The translations under genes were made by a program, and so were the position numbers. Source: Bosea vestrisii (lineage in GTDB: Bacteria > Pseudomonadota > Alphaproteobacteria > Rhizobiales > Beijerinckiaceae). From it: a DNA stretch of 64,000 nt. The notes under the pieces are model-generated. The model saw only the letters and a program-made list of their open reading frames with translations, was not told the origin of the DNA and did not search any database. The DNA lies in contig NZ_CP126307.1 in NCBI RefSeq assembly GCF_030144325.1, positions 4,492,001 through 4,556,000 of the forward strand. The letters are read 5' to 3'. Position 1 is the first letter of the stretch. Every line of letters begins with the position of its first letter. Below are positions 51,101 through 60,974 of this stretch, piece by piece.

Positions 51101-53623
51101 TTACGCGAGTCGCGTCATCCGCGAACCTTCCGGCCTGGAGTTCTGCAGGAAATAACGCTCGGCCACCGCGCTTGAGAGACCCATCAGCAATTGCTCGAAG
51201 AACAGGATGCCGGTGCGGTCGAGACGGCTTGCCTCGGCGGTGCGGTTCTCGGCGGCCAGCTTGAGCGCGAGCCGGCGCGGCTCCTCGAGCATGCCGTCGT
51301 CGTTGAGCGAGGGCAGCGCCGCGATCTCGGCATCGAGCCGTTCGACCTGGAAGGCGACCGAGCGCGGATTGTAGGGATCGAGCATGACGAGATCGAGCAC
51401 CGGCTGCAGCGAGGCGCCGAGCATGTAGCGCGAGCGATAGGTGATCTGCGAGTCGGTCAGGTCGAGCAGCGCGTCGAGGCAATTGCCCGGCGCGTCGTTC
51501 TCGATGAAATGGCGGGCGAAGCGGCAGGTGGTGACGCCGCGCTCGATGCGCCGGCCGATATCGAGGAAGCGCCAGCCGGCGCCGCGCACCATGTTTTCCT
51601 GGGACAGGCCCGAGAAGGCGGCGAGCGATTTCAGCGCGGTGTCGGCGATCTCGAAGGCCTCGCCCTCGCTCTCCACCTTGCCCGGCGGGGTGAGCTGGCG
51701 CTGGAGGTCGCCGAACAGCCGCCAGGCGTCGACGGAGAGGCGTTCGCGGATGACCGAGGCGGTGCGCCGCGCCTCGCGGACCGAGGCGGCGGCCGAGCCG
51801 TACTGATCGAGCTCGTGCAACGCGGCCCGTGCCTGCGCCGCGACGGGACGATTCTTGGGCGTGGCCGGGGCCGCTCCCCAGGCGACGAGCAGATTGGCGA
51901 GCCGCTTGATCGTTTCGCCATGGCCAGGCGCCTGGTCGTCGGCGTTGATCAGGCGTCCGAGCAGGGCGCGCACCAGGCGCAGCGTCGCCTCGCTGCGCTC
52001 CAGATAGCGCCCGAGCCAGAACAGGTTGTCCGCCGCCCGGCTCGGCAGGATGCCGACGACGCGGCGGATCCCGATCCGGTCCGGGCTCGGCAGCAGCGTC
52101 ACCTGTTCGACCGGCTCGTCGGAGGTCACCCAGACATCGCTGGAGCGCACACCGGAGCGCATCGTCACGGCGCGCGCATCGGATTCGTCGGAGACGCGGC
52201 AGAAGCCGCCCGGCATCACCTGCCAGCCATCTGGCGTCGCCGCAGCGAAGACGCGCAGCGTCATCGGCCGTGGCTCGAGCCGGCCGCCCTGCATCACCGG
52301 CATGGTCGAGAGCCGGACCACTTCCTGTCCGACATGGTCGAGCCCGCGCTCCGTGATGCGGGTGCGAAGCGCTTCGCGCTCGGCGCTGCTGAGGTCCGCG
52401 ACCAGCACGGTGCCGCCGTCGAGCCCGTCGCCGGGTGCGCGGAAGGCCGGTGCGACATTCATCTCGTCGAGTCGGTCGAGCACGATCTGGCGCTCGCGCG
52501 GCTGGCCGCACCACCAGGTCGCGATATTCGGCAGGATCAGTTCCTCGCCGAGGACCTCGCGCGCCAGTCGCGGCATGAAACCCATCAGCGCCCGCGCCTC
52601 GATCACGCCGGAGCCGAGCCCGTTGGCGACGATGACGTTCTCGCCACGCACCGCCTCGACCAGGCCGGGCACGCCGAGCGCGGAACGGGCGTTGAGCTCC
52701 AGCGGGTCGGCGAAATCGCCGTCGATGCGCCGCCAGATCACATCGGCGCGCTTGAAGCCGGCGATGGTGCGGACATGCACCAGCCCGTCGCGCACCACGA
52801 GATCGCCGCCCTCGACCAGAAGGAAGCCGAGATAGCGGGCGAGATAGGCCTGTTCGAAATAGCTCTCGTTGAGCTGGCCCGGCGTCAGCAGGCAAATCCG
52901 CGGCTCGACCCGCCTGGCGCGGGCAACGAGGCCGGCGCGGAAGCCCTGGAAGAAGGCGGCGAGCCGCTCGACATTCATCGTCCGGAACAGGTCCGGGAAG
53001 GCGCGCCCGATGGCGAGCCGGTTCTCCAGCGCATAGCCGGCGCCCGATGGCGCCTGGGTGCGGTCGTTCAGCACCCACCAGCGCCCATCCGGGCCGCGAC
53101 CGAGATCGGCGGCATAGATCTGGAGCTGCCCGGCGCCGCCCGTGCCCTGAAGCGGCCGCAGGTAATCGGGGCTGCCGGTGATGGCGGCGGCCGGCAAGGC
53201 GCCGCCGGCCACGAGCTTGCCGGGGCCATAGATGTCGCCGAGCACGGCATCGAGCAGTTGCGCGCGCTGGGCGACGCCGGCCGCGATCGTCTTCCATTCC
53301 TGTCCGGTGAGCACCAGCGGCGCGTGGTTCAGCGGCCAGGCGCGCTCGCCGGCCAGCGGATCACTCTCGTCGAGATCGCCATGGACGCGATAGGAGACGC
53401 CGGTGTCGCGGACATGCCGGTCGGCAAGGCCGAAGCGGCGTTGCAGCTCATCGCTCGACAGCGCTGACCATTCCGCCAGGAACGGCTCCCATTGCGGCCG
53501 GATCGTGCCGTCCGCCGCCATGAGCTCGTCATAGGCGCCGGGCAGCGGCCGATAGCCCGCAAGCAAGGCATTGCGGCGCTCGTTGCGCACCCGTATCGAG
53601 CTCGATCGGCCCTGCAGAGCCAT
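51101..53623 (-). CDS. Circularly permuted ATP-grasp / alpha-E domain fusion protein
   Basis: This 840-residue protein fuses a circularly permuted ATP-grasp (DUF404/DUF407 type, about residues 80-475) to an alpha-helical alpha-E domain (DUF403 type, about 500-815); other genomes often encode these separately. Visible motifs include YRVHGDLDESDPLAGERAWPLNHAPL, GQLQIYAADLGRGPDGRWWVLNDRTQAPSG, PRICLLTPGQLNESYFEQAYLARYLGF and, for alpha-E, DNLFWLGRYLERSEATLRLVRALL. ATP-grasp enzymes form amide bonds through acyl-phosphates; a peptide-ligase role has been proposed for this family. The ATG at 53623 follows GAGGTCAAGG; an in-frame TTG at 53635 is less likely. Confidence 0.92.
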   Translation of the reverse strand: MALQGRSSSIRVRNERRNALLAGYRPLPGAYDELMAADGTIRPQWEPFLAEWSALSSDELQRRFGLADRHVRDTGVSYRVHGDLDESDPLAGERAWPLNHAPLVLTGQEWKTIAAGVAQRAQLLDAVLGDIYGPGKLVAGGALPAAAITGSPDYLRPLQGTGGAGQLQIYAADLGRGPDGRWWVLNDRTQAPSGAGYALENRLAIGRAFPDLFRTMNVERLAAFFQGFRAGLVARARRVEPRICLLTPGQLNESYFEQAYLARYLGFLLVEGGDLVVRDGLVHVRTIAGFKRADVIWRRIDGDFADPLELNARSALGVPGLVEAVRGENVIVANGLGSGVIEARALMGFMPRLAREVLGEELILPNIATWWCGQPRERQIVLDRLDEMNVAPAFRAPGDGLDGGTVLVADLSSAEREALRTRITERGLDHVGQEVVRLSTMPVMQGGRLEPRPMTLRVFAAATPDGWQVMPGGFCRVSDESDARAVTMRSGVRSSDVWVTSDEPVEQVTLLPSPDRIGIRRVVGILPSRAADNLFWLGRYLERSEATLRLVRALLGRLINADDQAPGHGETIKRLANLLVAWGAAPATPKNRPVAAQARAALHELDQYGSAAASVREARRTASVIRERLSVDAWRLFGDLQRQLTPPGKVESEGEAFEIADTALKSLAAFSGLSQENMVRGAGWRFLDIGRRIERGVTTCRFARHFIENDAPGNCLDALLDLTDSQITYRSRYMLGASLQPVLDLVMLDPYNPRSVAFQVERLDAEIAALPSLNDDGMLEEPRRLALKLAAENRTAEASRLDRTGILFFEQLLMGLSSAVAERYFLQNSRPEGSRMTRLA

Positions 53624-53631
53624 CCTTGACC

Positions 53632-56600
53632 TCAAACCCCGATCGGCCGGCGCAGGTCGAGGGTCATCGGGAACTCCGGATTGCGCTCTTCTGCGGGAAT
53701 CGCCAGCGGCCCCGGACTATGGCCGATCGCCTCGAAGCGGGCCAGCCTTCTGGCCTCCGCCTCGTAGGAATTCACAGGAGGTGTCTCGTAATTGCGCCCG
53801 CCGGGATGGGCGACATGGTAGACGCAGCCGCCGAGCGAGCGGCCGACCCAACTATCGACGATGTCGAAGGTCAGCGGCGCATGCACCGGAACCGTCGGAT
53901 GCAGCCCCGAGGCCGGCTGCCAGGCCTTGAAGCGCAGGCCTGCGATGGCGATGCCCGCGGCAATCTCGCTCATCGGCAGCGCCCGGCCATTGCAGGTGAT
54001 GACATGCCGACCGGGGGTGAGCCCGCTCGCCTTGACCTGCAGCCGCTCGACCGAGGAATCGACATAGCGCACCGTACCGCCGATCGCGCCCTCTTCGCCC
54101 ATCACATGCCAGGGCTCAAGCGCCTGGCGGAGTTCGAGCTCGACGCCGCCTTGGTTGACCTTGCCGAAGAAGGGGAAGCGGAACTCGTGCTGCGCCGCGA
54201 ACCAGGCCGGGTCGAAGCGGTAGCCGGCCCGCTCCAGATCGGCGAGCACGTCGCGGAAATCCTGCCAGACGAGCTCGGGCAGCATGAAGCGGTCGTGCAG
54301 GCTCGTGCCCCAGCGGGTGAGCTTGCCGATCTGCGGCTCGCGCCAGAACCAGGCGATCAGCGCCCGGATCAGGAGTTGCTGCGCCAGCGACATGCGCGCA
54401 TCCGGCGGCATCTCGAAGGAGCGGAACTCGATCAGCCCGAGCCGGCCGGTCGGGCCATCAGGCGAATAGAGCTTGTCGATGCAGATCTCGGTGCGGTGGG
54501 TGTTGCCGGAGACGTCGACCAAGAGGTTGCGGTAGAGCCGGTCGACCAGCCAGAGCGGGATCGCCGGATCCTGCGGGCCGGGCGTCTGCGCCAGCGCGAT
54601 CTCGAGTTCGTAGAGCTGGTCGTGCCGGGCTTCGTCAATGCGCGGTGCCTGGCTGGTCGGACCGATGAACAGGCCGGAGAACAGGTAGGACAGCGAGGGT
54701 GGCGCTGCCAGTAGAGCACGATGCTCTTGAGCAGGTCCGGCCGGCGCAGGAACGGGCTGTCGGCCGGCGTCATGCCGCCGAGCACGACATGGTTGCCGCC
54801 ACCGGTGCCGGTATGGCGGCCGTCGACCATGAACTTTTCGGCGCAGAGCCGCGACTGGCGTGCTTCCTCATAGACGCCGCGCGTGATCGAGACCGCCTCC
54901 GCCCAGTTCCTCGCCGGATGGACATTGACCTCGATCACGCCGGGATCGGGCGTGACCTTGATGACGTTGAGGCGCGGATCATGCGGCGGGGAATAGCCCT
55001 CGATATGGACCGGCTGGCCCTTCTCTTCGGCCGCGGCCTCGATGCTGGCGATGAGGTCGAGATAGTCCTCCAGCCGCTCGACCGGCGGCAGGAAGACGCA
55101 GAGCACGCCGTCGCGCACCTCGATGCTGAGCGCGGTGCGCACCGACTCGGCGCCGAGCTCCTGTTCGACGATGTCCTGGCGCTGGGTCTGGGGCTCGCTG
55201 CTTCCGGCTGGCCGAGTCGGTTGGACCGGACCGTCGAAAGCGGGCGGCGGATCAGCGGCGCGCGGTGCGCCGCGCGAACCGGCCGCGGCGGGCGGCAGCG
55301 GTCCGCGCGGCTCCAGCGGGTCCTGCGGATGGATATGCGGATAGGCCTTTGCAGGCACATGCTGCAGCGATCCGAGCGGCAGCCGGAAGCCGACGGGTGA
55401 ATCGCCGGGGACGAGGAAGAGCTTGCCGCGCCGGAGCTTCCATTTCTCCGAGCGCCAGCGCCGGTCCTCCGCCGCCGCCTGCCAGCGCTGCACCGGGATG
55501 ACATAGCCGCTCGGCTTGCCGAGCCCGCGCTCGAAGACGCGGACCATGCGGGCGCGCTCCTCCGGATCCGACAGCTTCGGGTCGAGCGGGTCGACATTCT
55601 CGGGCAGCTGGCCTTCCTTCACCAGCCAGTGGCCGGTGTCCTCATAGGCCGGCAGCACGTAATCCGCGCCGAGGCCGAGCCGCTCGGACAGGCCGGCAGC
55701 GAGCGTCTCGACCGCAGCCGAGGTCGGCACGACCTCGTGTTCGCGGTCGCCGCCGGTCTTGGCGCCGGGCTCGCGCGCGATCAGCGCGGCATTGCGCCAG
55801 ATCGGCTCGCCATCCTCGCGCCAATAGAGCGCGAAAGCCCAGCGCGGCAGGCTCTCGCCCGGATACCATTTGCCCTGGCCGTAATGCAGCATGCCGCCGG
55901 GGGCGAAGCGCTCGCGCAGGCGCCGGATCAGCACATCGGCGCGCTCGCGCTTGGTCGGGCCGACAGCCGCGGTGTTCCATTCCTCGCCGGTCTGGTCGTC
56001 GATCGAGACGAAGGTCGGCTCGCCGCCCATGGTGAGGCGGACGTCCTGCACCTGGAGGTCGGCCTCGACCTTTTCGCCGAGAGCATCGAGCTCGAGCCAG
56101 GATTCATCCGAGAAGGGCAAGGTGATGCGCGGCACTTCGTGAACGCGCGCGACGCTCATCTCGAAACCGAACTGCGTCTCGGCATAGCTCGCGACACCGC
56201 TGACCGGCGCGGCCGAGCGGTAATGCGGCGTCGCCGCCAGCGGCAGATGGCCCTCGCCGGTGAGCAGGCCCGAGGTCGGGTCCATCCCGATCCAGCCGGC
56301 GCCGGGAAGATAGACCTCGGCCCAGGCGTGCAGGTCGGTGAAGTCCTTGTCGGTGCCGCGCGGCCCTTCCAGCGGATCGACGTCCGCCTTCATCTGGATC
56401 AGGTAGCCGGAGACGAAGCGGGCGGCGAGGCCGAGATGGCGCAGGATCTGGACCAGCAGCCAGGATGTGTCGCGGCAGGAGCCGGACCTGATCGCCAGCG
56501 TCTGCTCCGGTTCCTGGACGCCGGCCTCCATGCGGATGCCATAGGCGATCATCCGCTGCAGGCGGGCGTTGAGATCGACGACGAAGTTGACGGTGTTGGT

Positions 56601-57014
56601 CTTCTCGCGCGGGACCGTCGCCATGAACTCGCTCAGCAGCGGTCCGACCGGTTCCTTGACCAGATAGGGCGCGAGCTCGTCGCGCAGTTCCTCGGGGTAG
56701 GCGAAGGGGAACTCCTCGGCCTCGGCCGCGACGAAGAAATCGAACGGGTTGATGATCGAAAGCTCGGTGACGAGATCGACCTCGATGCGGAACTCGGTCA
56801 CCGGTTCGGGAAAGACGTAGCGTGCCAGCCAGTTGCCGTTGGGGTCCTGCTGCCAGTTCACGAAATGCTGCGCCGGCGTGACCTTGAGCGAATAGCTCTT
56901 CACCGCCGAGCGGCAATGCGGCGCCGGTCGCAGCCGGATGATCTGCGGCCCGAGCGTGACCGGCCGGTCGTAGCGATAATGGGTAACGTGATGCAGTGCA
57001 GCGATGATGGCCAA
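53632..57014 (-). pseudogene. Transglutaminase-DUF2126 protein, split by a frameshift
   Basis: The joined protein of about 1,127 residues has a bacterial transglutaminase N-terminal domain, a transglutaminase core and a long DUF2126 region. The core's probable triad is Cys in RSGSCRDTSWLL (about 178), His in DLHAWAEVYLPGAGW (about 228) and Asp in GMDPTSG (about 243). DUF2126 carries LTMGGEPTFVSIDDQ, LHYGQGKWYPGE, GTGGGNHVVLGG and, after the break, DVSGNTHRTEICIDKLYSPDGP and RFPFFGKVNQGGVELELRQALEPWHVMGEEG. One G is missing in the run at 54697-54699. Start is uncertain: the TTG at 57014 fits the family N-terminus (ALHHVTHYRYDRPV); no ATG is available. Confidence 0.85.
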
Positions 57015-57271
57015 GAGCGAGCGCCTGCTTTGCTTCGAAGCCGGCCGGAGCGGCCGGACCCTGTCACGATAGCGGCAGGAGACGCGGGAGCAAGCAGGTT
57101 CGTGCGCAGGAATGCGCCGGCAATTCAGGCTGTTGCGCAAGAAGCGTGCATGCTGCGTGGTATCGTTCGAACTCTGCTTTGGCCCTGCTGGACATCCGCC
57201 ACGATCTGGCCACAGAGTGCGCGCCAACGGGCGCCCGGGAGCGCTCGCAGACAGCACAATGGGGATTTTCC

Positions 57272-58861
57272 ATGCGTCATGTTGCGAAATTGATGGCGGC
57301 TTCCGCCTTCGCCGCTCTGCTGGCGACGACCGCCCAGGCCCAGACGCCCAAAGACACCATCGTCATGGCCAAGCAGATCGACGACATCATCACGCTCGAT
57401 CCGGCCGAGGCCTTCGAGTTCTCCGGTGTCGAGGTCGGCGCCAATCTCTATGACAAGCTGATCGGCGTCGATCTCAAGAACAACAACGCCCTGATCGGCG
57501 AGCTCGCCCAGAGCTGGACGGTCAGCCCGGACAACCTGACCTACACCTTCAAGCTTAGGCCGGGCGTCAAGTTCCACTCCGGCAATCCGCTCACCGCCGC
57601 CGACGTGGTCTATTCCTTCCAGCGTGCGGTGACGCTGAACAAGTCGCCGGGCTTCATCCTCACCCAGTTCGGCCTGACCAAAGACACCGTGCTGGAGAAG
57701 GTCAAGGCGACCGACGACCTGACCGTCACCGTCACCGTCTCCAAGCCGTTCGCGCCGACCTTCTTCCTGAACTGCCTGACCTCGGGCGTCGCTGCGGTGG
57801 TCGACTCCAAGTTGGTCAAGGCCAATGAGAAGGACGGCGACTGGGGCAATGGCTGGCTCAAGCTCAACTCGGCCGGCTCCGGCGCCTACAAGGTCCGCGT
57901 CTATCGGCCGAACGAGCAATACGCGCTCGATGCCAATGAGGGCTGGTACAAGGGCGCGCCGAAGACCAAGCGCGTCATCGTCCGCCATGTCGCCGAGCCG
58001 GCCTCGCAGCGCCTGCTGCTGGAGAAGGGCGACATCGACATCGCCCGCAACCTCTCCAAGGATCAGCTCGCCGCGGTCAAGAGCAACGCCAATGTCGAGA
58101 TCGTCCAGGGCGACAAGGGCTACATCCTCTATCTCGGCCTGAACCAGAAGAACCCGAACCTCGCCAAGCCCGAAGTCCGCGAGGCGCTGAAGTGGCTGGT
58201 CGATTACGATTCGATCGAGCGCAACATCGTCGAGGGCACCTATAAGGGCCATGAGAGCTTCCTGCCCAAGGGCTTCCTCGGCGCGATCACCGACAGGCCC
58301 TACAAGCTCGATGTCGCCAAGGCCAAGGAACTGCTCGCCAAGGCCGGCCTGCCGAACGGCTTCACCGTCACCATGGACACCCGCTCGGTCAACCCGATCA
58401 CCGACATCGCCCAGGCGGTCCAGTCGACCTGGGCCCAGGCCGGGATCAAGCTCGAGATTCTTCCGGGCGACGGCAAGCAGACGCTGACCAAGTACCGCGC
58501 CCGCACCCACGACATCTATATCGGCCAGTGGGGCCCGGACTATCTCGACCCGCACACCAATGCCGAGACCTTCGCCATCAACGAAGACAATGGCGAGGAG
58601 GCCAAGTCGAAGACGCTGGCCTGGCGCAATGCCTGGGACATCCCGGACATGACCAAGCTGACCCAGGCCAACGTGCTGGAGAGCGACGCGACCAAACGCG
58701 CCAACGTCTATGGTGAGCTGCAGCGCGACCACCAGAAGGTCTCGCCCTTCGTCATCATGTTCCAGCAGGTCGAGGTTTCGGCCGACCGCAAGGGCATTTC
58801 CGGCTGGGTGATCGGACCGACCTCCGACACCAATTTCTACGCTCCGATCACCAAGAACTGA
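57272..58861 (+). CDS. Peptide/nickel-type ABC transporter substrate-binding protein (SBP family 5)
   Basis: This 529-residue protein has a Sec signal peptide ending TTAQAQ and the family 5 (DppA/OppA) fold: QIDDIITLDPAEAFEFSGVEVGANLYDKL, YTFKLRPGVKFHSGNPLTAADVVYSFQRA and YLDPHTNAETFA near the C-terminal lobe. It binds di- or oligopeptides or similar solutes for the permeases and ATPases downstream. The ATG at 57272 immediately precedes the signal; the frame opens 42 codons earlier without support. A strong stem-loop follows the stop. Confidence 0.93.
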   Translation: MRHVAKLMAASAFAALLATTAQAQTPKDTIVMAKQIDDIITLDPAEAFEFSGVEVGANLYDKLIGVDLKNNNALIGELAQSWTVSPDNLTYTFKLRPGVKFHSGNPLTAADVVYSFQRAVTLNKSPGFILTQFGLTKDTVLEKVKATDDLTVTVTVSKPFAPTFFLNCLTSGVAAVVDSKLVKANEKDGDWGNGWLKLNSAGSGAYKVRVYRPNEQYALDANEGWYKGAPKTKRVIVRHVAEPASQRLLLEKGDIDIARNLSKDQLAAVKSNANVEIVQGDKGYILYLGLNQKNPNLAKPEVREALKWLVDYDSIERNIVEGTYKGHESFLPKGFLGAITDRPYKLDVAKAKELLAKAGLPNGFTVTMDTRSVNPITDIAQAVQSTWAQAGIKLEILPGDGKQTLTKYRARTHDIYIGQWGPDYLDPHTNAETFAINEDNGEEAKSKTLAWRNAWDIPDMTKLTQANVLESDATKRANVYGELQRDHQKVSPFVIMFQQVEVSADRKGISGWVIGPTSDTNFYAPITKN

Positions 58862-58878
58862 GGCGTTTGCCGAGCAGG

Positions 58879-58907
58879 ACCCGCCGTAGCCCAAGGCTGC
58901 GGCGGGT
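58879..58907 (+). promoter_or_regulatory. Intra-operon stem-loop after the peptide-binding protein gene
   Basis: A 13-bp stem (ACCCGCCGTAGCC with its complement, one G-T pair) has a CAA loop and is followed by TCTT. It starts 17 nt after the stop and 94 nt before the permease start. It probably stabilises or partly terminates the binding-protein message, allowing excess binding protein over permease. Confidence 0.6.
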
Positions 58908-58972
58908 TCTTGCCATTGGCCCCGGCCTGGCTTGGCCGACGCCCTCCAAGAACAAGAAGAACGGAGCCGACG

Positions 58973-60043
58973 ATGGTTTCCATCACTGCACCGACCCCGC
59001 CCGCGCCGCCGCCACGCGCCAAGAGCAGTGTCGCGCGCTGGGCGAAGATCCTCGGCCGCGAGTTGACCACGGTCGCGATCACGATCTTCGGCCTGCTGCT
59101 GGTCACCTTCCTGATCGCGCGTGTCATGCCGATCGACCCGGTGCTCGCCGTGGTCGGCGACCGCGCGCCTGCCGACGTCTACGACAAGGCGCGGCTCGCG
59201 CTCGGTCTCGACAAGCCGTACTGGCAGCAATTCGCCGTCTATATCGGCAAGGTCTTCACCGGTGATCTCGGCACCTCGGTGCTGACTGCGCAGAAGGTCA
59301 CCGACGACATCAAGACCGTGTTCCCGGCGACGCTGGAGCTGGCGACGCTCGGCACCCTGATCGGCGTCGCGCTCGGCGTGCCGCTCGGCATCCTCGCCGC
59401 CGTCAACCAGGGCCGCTGGATCGACCAGATCGCCCGCGTGATCGGCCTGATCGGCTATTCGATCCCGGTATTCTGGCTCGGCCTGATGGGACTCCTGCTG
59501 TTCTACGCCAAGCTCGGCTGGGTCGCCGGGCCCGGGCGGCTCTCGATCGCCTTCGAGGATTTCGTCACGCCGATCACCGGCATCGTCATGCTCGACGCCG
59601 CCATGCAGGGTGAATGGGAGGCCGTCCGGGACGCCTTCTGGCACCTGATCCTGCCGGCCTCCGTGCTCGGCCTGCTCTCCGTCGCCTATATCAGCCGCAT
59701 GACCCGCAGCTTCATGATCACCGAGCTGCAGCAGCAATATGTCGTGGCGGCGCGGGTGAAGGGGCTGTCGGAATGGCGCGTGGTCTGCGGCCATGCGCTG
59801 GGCAACGCCCTCGTGCCGCTCGTCACCGTGATCGCGCTCTCCTACATGCACCTGCTCGAAGGCTCGGTGCTGACCGAGACGATCTTCGCCTGGCCGGGCC
59901 TCGGCCGCTATCTCACCAATGCGCTGCTCAACGCCGACATGAACGCCGTGCTCGGCGCCACGCTCGTCGTCGGCGCCGTCTTCATCGCGGTCAACCTGTT
60001 CTCCGACATCCTCGGCCGGCTGGCCGATCCGCGGGCACGCTGA
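58973..60043 (+). CDS. ABC transporter permease, DppB/OppB type
   Basis: This 356-residue membrane protein has an N-terminal cytoplasmic extension rich in Pro and Ala, then about six helices. The family feature DPVLAVVGDRAPADVYDKARLALGLDKPYWQQF appears in the first periplasmic loop, and the EAA motif near VVAARVKGLSEWRVVCGHALGNALVP contacts the ATPases. The C-terminal TETIFAWPGLGRYLTNALLNAD is typical. It pairs with the DppC-type permease starting 11 nt downstream. Confidence 0.93.
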   Translation: MVSITAPTPPAPPPRAKSSVARWAKILGRELTTVAITIFGLLLVTFLIARVMPIDPVLAVVGDRAPADVYDKARLALGLDKPYWQQFAVYIGKVFTGDLGTSVLTAQKVTDDIKTVFPATLELATLGTLIGVALGVPLGILAAVNQGRWIDQIARVIGLIGYSIPVFWLGLMGLLLFYAKLGWVAGPGRLSIAFEDFVTPITGIVMLDAAMQGEWEAVRDAFWHLILPASVLGLLSVAYISRMTRSFMITELQQQYVVAARVKGLSEWRVVCGHALGNALVPLVTVIALSYMHLLEGSVLTETIFAWPGLGRYLTNALLNADMNAVLGATLVVGAVFIAVNLFSDILGRLADPRAR

Positions 60044-60054
60044 GGAGGATGGCC

Positions 60055-60966
60055 ATGAGCGATCACGCCACCTCTCCCGTCAGCTGGCATTCCTGGCTGA
60101 CCACGACCTCGCCGGAATCGCGCCGGCAGGCCAAGCTCGGCCAGCTCTACCGGCAATGGCTCGCCTTCAAGAAGAACCCGGCTGCCGTGGTCGGCCTCGT
60201 GATCGTGCTGGCCCTGCTGCTGATGGCGGCCTTCGCGCCGCTGATCGCCCAGTACGATCCGCTTGCCCAGGCGCTCGACCAGCGCCTGCTGGCGCCCTCG
60301 GCCAAGCACTGGTTCGGTACCGACGCGCTCGGCCGCGATATCTTCAGCCGCATCGTCTACGGCACCCGCGTCACGCTGGTGATCGTCATGCTCGTGGTCA
60401 TCACGGTCGGGCCGCTCGGCCTGCTCATCGGCTGCGCCGCCGGCTATTTCGGTGGCTGGATCGACACCGTGCTGATGCGCATCACCGATGTCTTCCTCGC
60501 CTTCCCGCGCCTGGTGCTGGCACTCGCCTTCGTCGCGGCATTGGGCCCCGGGCTGGAGAACGCCGTCATCGCCATCGCCTTCACGGCCTGGCCGCCCTAT
60601 GCCCGCGTCGCCCGTGCCGAGACGATGATCATCCGCAACGCCGACTACATCTCGGCGATGCGCCTGCAGGGCGCGAGCCAGATGCGGATCGTGCTCAAGC
60701 ATATCGTGCCGATGTGCGTGCCCTCGCTGATCGTGCGCACCACCTACGACATGGCCGGCATCATCATCATCGCCGCCGGCCTCGGCTTCCTCGGCCTCGG
60801 CGCCCAGCCGCCGATCCCGGAATGGGGCGCGATGATCTCGACCGGCCGCGAGCAGATCTTCGACCAGTGGTGGGTCGCGACCTTCCCGGGCGTCGCCATC
60901 TGCGTCGTCGCGCTCGGCTTCAATCTGCTCGGCGATGGCCTGCGCGACGTGCTGGATGCGAGGTGA
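60055..60966 (+). CDS. ABC transporter permease, DppC/OppC type
   Basis: This 303-residue permease has the OppC N-terminal block LYRQWLAFKKNPAAVVGLVIVLALLLMA and the loop HWFGTDALGRDIFSRIVYGTRVTL. Its EAA motif lies near DYISAMRLQGASQMRIVLKHIVPMC, and the C-terminal GLGAQPPIPEWGAMISTGREQIF is present. GAGGAGG at 60042-60048 is well placed for the ATG at 60055; an ATG at 60049 abuts it and is unlikely. It forms the membrane channel with the preceding permease. Confidence 0.93.
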   Translation: MSDHATSPVSWHSWLTTTSPESRRQAKLGQLYRQWLAFKKNPAAVVGLVIVLALLLMAAFAPLIAQYDPLAQALDQRLLAPSAKHWFGTDALGRDIFSRIVYGTRVTLVIVMLVVITVGPLGLLIGCAAGYFGGWIDTVLMRITDVFLAFPRLVLALAFVAALGPGLENAVIAIAFTAWPPYARVARAETMIIRNADYISAMRLQGASQMRIVLKHIVPMCVPSLIVRTTYDMAGIIIIAAGLGFLGLGAQPPIPEWGAMISTGREQIFDQWWVATFPGVAICVVALGFNLLGDGLRDVLDAR

Positions 60967-60974
60967 GCGCCAAG

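Noticed and set aside
51191..53467. 758-codon open frame antisense to the ATP-grasp/alpha-E gene
   Set aside because: Composition (Glu, Asp, Ala, Arg, His) is that of a frame shadow; the sense frame has clear family motifs.
57125..59851. 908-codon open frame antisense to the peptide-binding protein and permease
   Set aside because: It mirrors two well-supported genes, has biased composition and no recognisable motif.
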